From contig NC_064225.1 in assembly GCF_023101765.2 (NCBI RefSeq), positions 6,696,001-6,760,000 on the forward strand: a DNA stretch of 64,000 nt, written 5' to 3'. The notes beneath the pieces were generated by a model that saw only the letters and a list, made by a program, of their open reading frames with translations, had not been told where the DNA came from and made no database searches. Of this stretch, positions 59,655-64,000 are shown in pieces (the stretch's first letter is position 1; each line of letters starts with the position of its first letter). Position numbers and translations under genes: made by a program. Source of the DNA: Spodoptera frugiperda (taxonomy: Eukaryota > Arthropoda > Insecta > Lepidoptera > Noctuidae).

Positions 59655-59976
59655 ATTAGGGCCCGTATTATAGAATGATTAGCTACTAGAATCATCGTAG
59701 CGTAATGTTTTATAGCCTATAGTTTTCCTCGATAAATGGTCTATCCAACACTATCATTATTCAATTCGAACCAGTAGTTCCGGAGGTTAGCGCGTTTATA
59801 TTAACTAACAAACTCTTCCGCAAGTATAGATACTTAAGCGAGGATTTCTGATCAAACATACATTTTTATTTGAGAAGGGATACCTGTACTTATCTGTTGA
59901 ATGTATTTGCATTGCATCCCTTTTTAATTGTACTTGAGACGTCGACTGAAGTGTCATTCTATAATATGGACCTTAA
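59655..59976. mobile_element. MITE with TTAGGGCCCGTATTATAGAATG ends (worn)
   Basis: Left GGGCCCGTATTATAGAATGA and right TCATTCTATAATATGGACC are inverted, both flanked by TTA-type bases. About 320 bp, non-coding. Class not determined. Confidence 0.65.
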
Positions 59977-60221
59977 GTTCTTTATTCCACCACGTGTCAA
60001 GTTATTCTGGTTAAAGCTTACCACAGATCTATAGAAATATTTACATCGCGAAGTTATTTTGTTTGTAAAGTTACGAATTATTTGCTTATTTCTTGTTGCA
60101 TTATTGAATGGATTTATTGGTACTTAATTTTATTTGTTGCAGTCTCTTAGATGTTGGCAAGACATTGCATTTTGTGATTTATTCCTAGGGTCGAACTGAT
60201 TAAATTCCTTTGTAAAGGTTT

Positions 60222-60877
60222 ATTGAATAAAAGAGAACAAAATAGAGTGGTTCTATGGATAATGTCGAGCGCCATGTTGGTCTGTTAAGGTTTATTTTCT
60301 TTTTTTCTTATTTTACTTTACTTTGACTAAATATAAACCTTCGTAACGAATTTTAGGTCGGTACGACCATTGGAAGATATAGATAATTTTTTTGTTTTAG
60401 TTCCTTAGGGGTATGAATTTACACCTTCATTATTTTTAAAACCGACTCACACTTGGCCATTTTCAGATTTTTTCTTTACCTTGACCCAAAGACCTACCTC
60501 CATGCCAAATTTCAAGTCAATACGACCATTGGAAGTGGTCTAGGTTTTTGATGAGTGAGTCAGTCAGTGAGTGTATAGTAAAAATAGCGATTTTCTGACG
60601 TCAATATCTCAAGACCTACAATAGGTACATTAATGAAATTTTGTATTTTAGATAAGTTTCGACAGATACTAGAAATTTCATATGCGTAGATAAAATAGAT
60701 TTTGAGTTATAGGTGGGTCGAACTTGGCCCGAAATGGTTCGTGTAATATAACCCACGGCCGGTGTGTCGGTTTTTTTGCTCGAACTTGGCGGACACACTG
60801 CCGTGTGTCTAGATTGAATAAAAGAGAACAAAATAGAGTGGTTCTATGGATAATGTCGAGCGCCATGTTGGTCTGTT
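60222..60877. repeat. 65-bp direct repeat bracketing an insertion
   Basis: Both copies start ATTGAATAAAAGAGAAC and end CCATGTTGGTCTGTT. Before the left copy, AAGGTTTATT occurs; the same ten bases begin the inserted element at 60287. Confidence 0.93.
60287..60812 (+). mobile_element. Small Helitron-like element, copy 2, flanked by 65-bp direct repeats
   Basis: Same unit as 9152-9692, ending GTGTGTCTAG. The flanks 60222-60286 and 60813-60877 are identical by eye over 65 bp. Genuine Helitrons make no target duplication, so the flanking repeat needs another explanation (see findings). Confidence 0.65.
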
Positions 60878-61235
60878 GACTCTGGTTCAAGATCTGGCGA
60901 TATAGCGACTGAGATATTGGAATTCTTTAGAAATGTGCTCAATGCATTAAATACTTAAGTCGTTGACTGCACATAGAAAACTGTTGAAGGCAAATCCTCC
61001 GCTAACATCGGTGACCACCACGGCGTTCAATGTGTTAAAATAGTTTCGTTATAAAAATATATGTAAGTTATAAGAGAAATTATTCGTCAGACATAGCCAG
61101 GATATATCCCTTGCTGAATTAAAATCTTTCTTTAAAAACGAGCTGAGTCCTACACCACGGGTAGAGCTAACGATTTTAGGCTGTCAATTACACCACCGAT
61201 TTGACTAGTACTGCTACCCATTTTAGTGGTTAAAT

Positions 61236-61411
61236 AAAAATCACTGTTTACTCACGTACATTAATTGAGGAAAGCTCTACTAGTTTACAGCGTCAGTAGG
61301 CTGCGCGACGTCGCTTTATCTGCGCACGCTGCTCATGGTGTCACTCTGTGACTCGAAACTAGTTGAGCTTTTCTTCATTAACAAATTTATGTGAGTAAAC
61401 TGTGTTTTTAG
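61236..61411. mobile_element. Palindromic MITE of the TTTACTCACG family, copy 4
   Basis: Inverted ends AATCACTGTTTACTCACG and GTGAGTAAACTGTGTTTTT; internal GAAACTAGTTGAGCTTTTC pairs with GAAAGCTCTACTAGTTT. Well preserved. Confidence 0.78.
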
Positions 61412-61913
61412 GTAATGTAGTGTATCTCTCGAGTGTTATTAAAATAACATGGTAGTGATGGTCGCAAAAACACTTACCTGGGTCTGAGTATATCCTAAAT
61501 TATCTACCGAATACTATAGAAATATCAACCTTCGACTAATTGAACCTTTATAAAGACATACAAAATAGCAATAATACGTTTGGCATTCAGCGTATAATTA
61601 TCTTTTTATTCACATATGCATATCAGAATGTAGCGAGACCGGTCGTTTGGTTGTCCCACGTAAAAAGAATAAACATTGTTATCAGTTGCATCTGCCTGCA
61701 GTCTCGCTGCATGAAGCCAAACCTTTTTATACTGAGTTACAATTTATGAGGCACTGTGCTACTAAAATGAAAGATAGGTACTTAAATGCTGTTTTTCATA
61801 CTTGAATCAAAATATGCTTTTAATATTTTGTTCACTTAGTTTTGTATTGAGATTATATTTTTAAGAAAGCGCTTATTTGATAGTTAAATGCATGGATTAG
61901 GTCAAAATGTTTT

Positions 61914-62066
61914 CTGCGGACTACCTAGCGGGTTACCGGGGCTCCGTCTCGAAAAGCAGGAGTAGGTATGGGGTGGTTTTTAGTCAGTAAGAGTCTGACA
62001 CTCCCTTCCGCCTTGCCCAAAGCAGGAGAATCCATTGCATGATTTTACCACTTTAAAAATTTTTTA
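61914..62066 (+). mobile_element. SINE-like repeat, GGAGCTGCGGAC family
   Basis: CTGCGGACTACCTAGCGG, GTCTCGAAAAGCAGGAGTAG, AGTCAGTAAGAGTCTGACAC, tail ending in A/T runs. Confidence 0.8.
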
Positions 62067-62533
62067 AAAAATGTTTGAACACGCATAATTCCGGAACGTC
62101 GACACCAAATTGGATGTAATTCATCAAGAACCGAATTTAAGGAGCCACATCAATAATTTCAATTCAAATTGAGATCATTTGCAACTCACATACTGCTAAC
62201 CTCAATAAGCAACCCACTTCCAAATCAAATAGAGTCCTTTTCGCATTGGCGGTCAGTTAACAGTTAGCTTTGTTTCTGCAGGCGTGATGATATGGTGGTG
62301 TGCGTGAGTTGGGTTGCAGTGAGTTCAATGGTTGGTGCCTCGGGGAGCGACGTGGTCAGCGTTACAATGGCTTTGAAACAGTTTCGAGTTATTTTAGCCT
62401 AGTTTATGAAATGGATTGGTGTAAAGGAGACTTAGGTATACATAGATACTCGTATGTGGTGAAGACTAAGTACATTTGTCACATGAAAGAATTGTCTTTG
62501 GTAGACTGTCGCAGGAGTCGACTAACGGACTAT

Positions 62534-62693
62534 GGGTGCTTTTCCACCAGAGATGTGCTTTGTGGCTATGCTGCGATGATAATAACTAACCGGTGAAACT
62601 ATGTGACCGTTTCCACTGATACTAAGATATATAGCGAGGCGAGTAAGATGTGCTATGGAGATTTGTTGCCGCAAAGTGGTGGTGAAGCACCAG
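62534..62693. mobile_element. MITE with GGGTGCTTTTCCACCAGAG ends, copy 4 (short)
   Basis: GGGTGCTTTTCCACCAGAGA at 62534 and a worn inverted end near GTGGTGAAGCACC. About half the length of copies 1 and 2; internal GACCGTTTCCACTGATACT is shared. Confidence 0.7.
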
Positions 62694-63499
62694 AGATGTG
62701 CTTTCCGAAACATATTATTAAACTGCGGTCGGCAACCAACACCTAAATCTGTTCAGAGATTTCTGACAGACAAACATATACATTATTATTTAACGAAAAT
62801 ACCTATAAATTATCTTTACAAGTTAAAGCTACCTACTTCTGTCTGTACTTAAATAAACTTTCCCTGAAGCGCTTGTACCGGTTGTTCGCCTTGAGAACTC
62901 TTGTTCCGGAGTTTCTGTAGTTACTGATTTATATAAAAATTGCATTTTATTGCAAGTTATGTACTATTATAGTTTTTTCCTGCTGTAACATTTTATGTTA
63001 TAAAATTTCAACAAAAGTTGTTTTGCACCTACTGTTGTGCCTCTGCATCACCCTACAGTTAACTGTTGGAGAATGATAAATTGGCATTAAAAACTCGTAC
63101 CCCCCGAAAACAGGAATCGGAACTTCTTTCTCATTAGTACAAACTGGAACAAATAAACTAATATCAATTCTTAGATTACATTTCGATTTCAGCTATGATC
63201 GTCCCACTGCAGGACAAAGGCCTTTACCCTCCTTCCACTCATCTCTGTTTAAAGCCATTAATATACAATACTTAGTCACACCCATAATTAGGCAATATCA
63301 ACACAGTCTTCAAGAACAACCTAAAAACTGAACAATAAATAAATGCCATTTGTTCAAACTAAACCCCCACGTCCCACTTACACACTTGAGCACTCAAACA
63401 ATGGCCGCGGACACCACACGCAACTAGTTTAATAACAAAGTTATTCAATCATTCATGTATTTTGTTGCGTATCCTTCCGTGTTGCGAGCAATTAAAGCA

Positions 63500-63585
63500 T
63501 TTCTTTTCGTCGTTTTTTTTTATATCGCGTTGCGTTTGAGTGATCCAGTGCGTTGTTTAATTGATGTGCAGTGCGCGTAAGTGGA
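63500..63585 (+). promoter_or_regulatory. Weak promoter and first-exon candidate
   Basis: TATATCGCG (about 63521-63529), an initiator-like TCCAGTGCG about 25 bp later, and a donor GTAAGTGG after CAGTGCGC (GT at about 63578). The order and spacing fit a short first exon, but no further exon lies inside the window. Confidence 0.2.
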
Positions 63586-63699
63586 TGGTGAGGTTTGAGA
63601 GTAGGTGTAGATCTGCTTCAGTAAATGAGTGGAGTCTGTAGACCATCTATTCTCTGTTTCTAATCGTTGTTAGGCAGAGTTAGTGGAGTAGCGTACTTT

Positions 63700-63890
63700 G
63701 ACGGGGCTCCGTATAAAAAAAAAAAAATTTGGGGTCCCATTTTTTGGGGTGAAAATCTTCCAACGACATCTCTCGTCTTTGGGTGAGGTGAGGTAGAGCG
63801 TCAGACCCTTACTGTCGTTTGGGAAGCTTCATTTTTTGCGTAAGCCCGTTACGGGGGCTCCGTGGCCCGAGGACCCCGTATAATTGATAC
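63700..63890 (-). mobile_element. Distant relative of the SINE-like family
   Basis: Minus strand has GGCCACGGAGCCCCCG, a segment resembling TAAGGGTCTGACGC and GTTGGAAGATTTTCACCCC. The tail abuts AAAAAAAAAAAATTTGGGG. The order of blocks fits the family but similarity is lower. Confidence 0.5.
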
Positions 63891-64000
63891 AGCAGATTAG
63901 CAGATACGGCGCTAGCTACGCCCTTGGGCAGACCCAAGACCAAGACCCAAGACTATTTTGGTACTCTGGTACAGACTAAGTTTTATTATTTGTTTACTGT

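Larger units (their letters stand above)
53590..64000. other. SINE-rich region, possible intron of a gene starting near 53.4 kb
   Basis: Repeat copies dominate (54511, 54762, 55690, 55997, 56665, 57836, 59655, 60287, 61236, 61914, 62534, 63700). No confident coding exon. A 22-bp segment at 62281-62302 has a good acceptor (TTTGTTTCTGCAG) and donor (GTGAGT) but is too short to judge. Confidence 0.5.

Noticed and set aside
63373..63399. Eight-codon ORF MAADTTRN in strong start context
   Set aside because: Too short to support, followed at once by a stop, and no transcript evidence from sequence.

Overview
The window is AT-rich, intron-rich animal DNA packed with short degenerate repeats. The repeat types (tRNA-related SINE-like units with CG-rich heads, palindromic MITEs, Helitron-type units ending in a hairpin plus CTAG) and the 64 kb carrying only two recognisable genes point to a lepidopteran nuclear genome, probably a noctuoid moth. 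The order-level call is fairly firm; the family-level call is inference.

Two genes stand head to head around 20.5-21.4 kb. Leftward on the minus strand, from the start codon at 20422 past the left edge, runs an anoctamin-8 (ANO8/TMEM16) orthologue. Four coding exons of it are visible: 20302-20422, 18344-18472, 8297-8402 and 1-110 (partial). Splice phases show that at least one exon between 18.3 and 8.4 kb was not found. Rightward on the plus strand runs a complete F-box gene, best matched to FBXO33. It has a 5' UTR exon ending at 21396 and eleven coding exons from 23282 to 39183, whose lengths sum to 1422 nt (473 codons plus stop) with every junction in phase. The two products do not work in one pathway: ANO8 is a membrane lipid/ion-handling family protein, and FBXO33 is a substrate receptor for an SCF ubiquitin ligase. 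What they share is about 0.8 kb of promoter DNA.

Layout. 0-20.4 kb: ANO8 introns holding two inverted copies of a 1.3-1.5 kb Helitron, a small Helitron-like unit, a near-perfect 344-bp foldback element and one intronic small ORF. 20.4-21.4 kb: divergent promoter. 21.4-39.2 kb: FBXO33, with one exon part of which is triplicated in tandem (151-bp period), next to a 29-bp-arm hairpin. 39.2-53.3 kb: no convincing gene; MITEs, SINEs and A/T-rich filler. 53.3-64 kb: a CpG-rich, CCAAT-containing promoter-like island at 53.4 kb, two weak first-exon candidates (57.0 and 63.6 kb), and many copies of one SINE-like family.

I found no operon, CRISPR, rRNA, functional tRNA, integrated virus or autonomous transposase. 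The most notable features are structural: the partial-exon triplication in FBXO33, unusually long direct repeats (65 and about 44 bp) flanking two insertions, and the young foldback elements.
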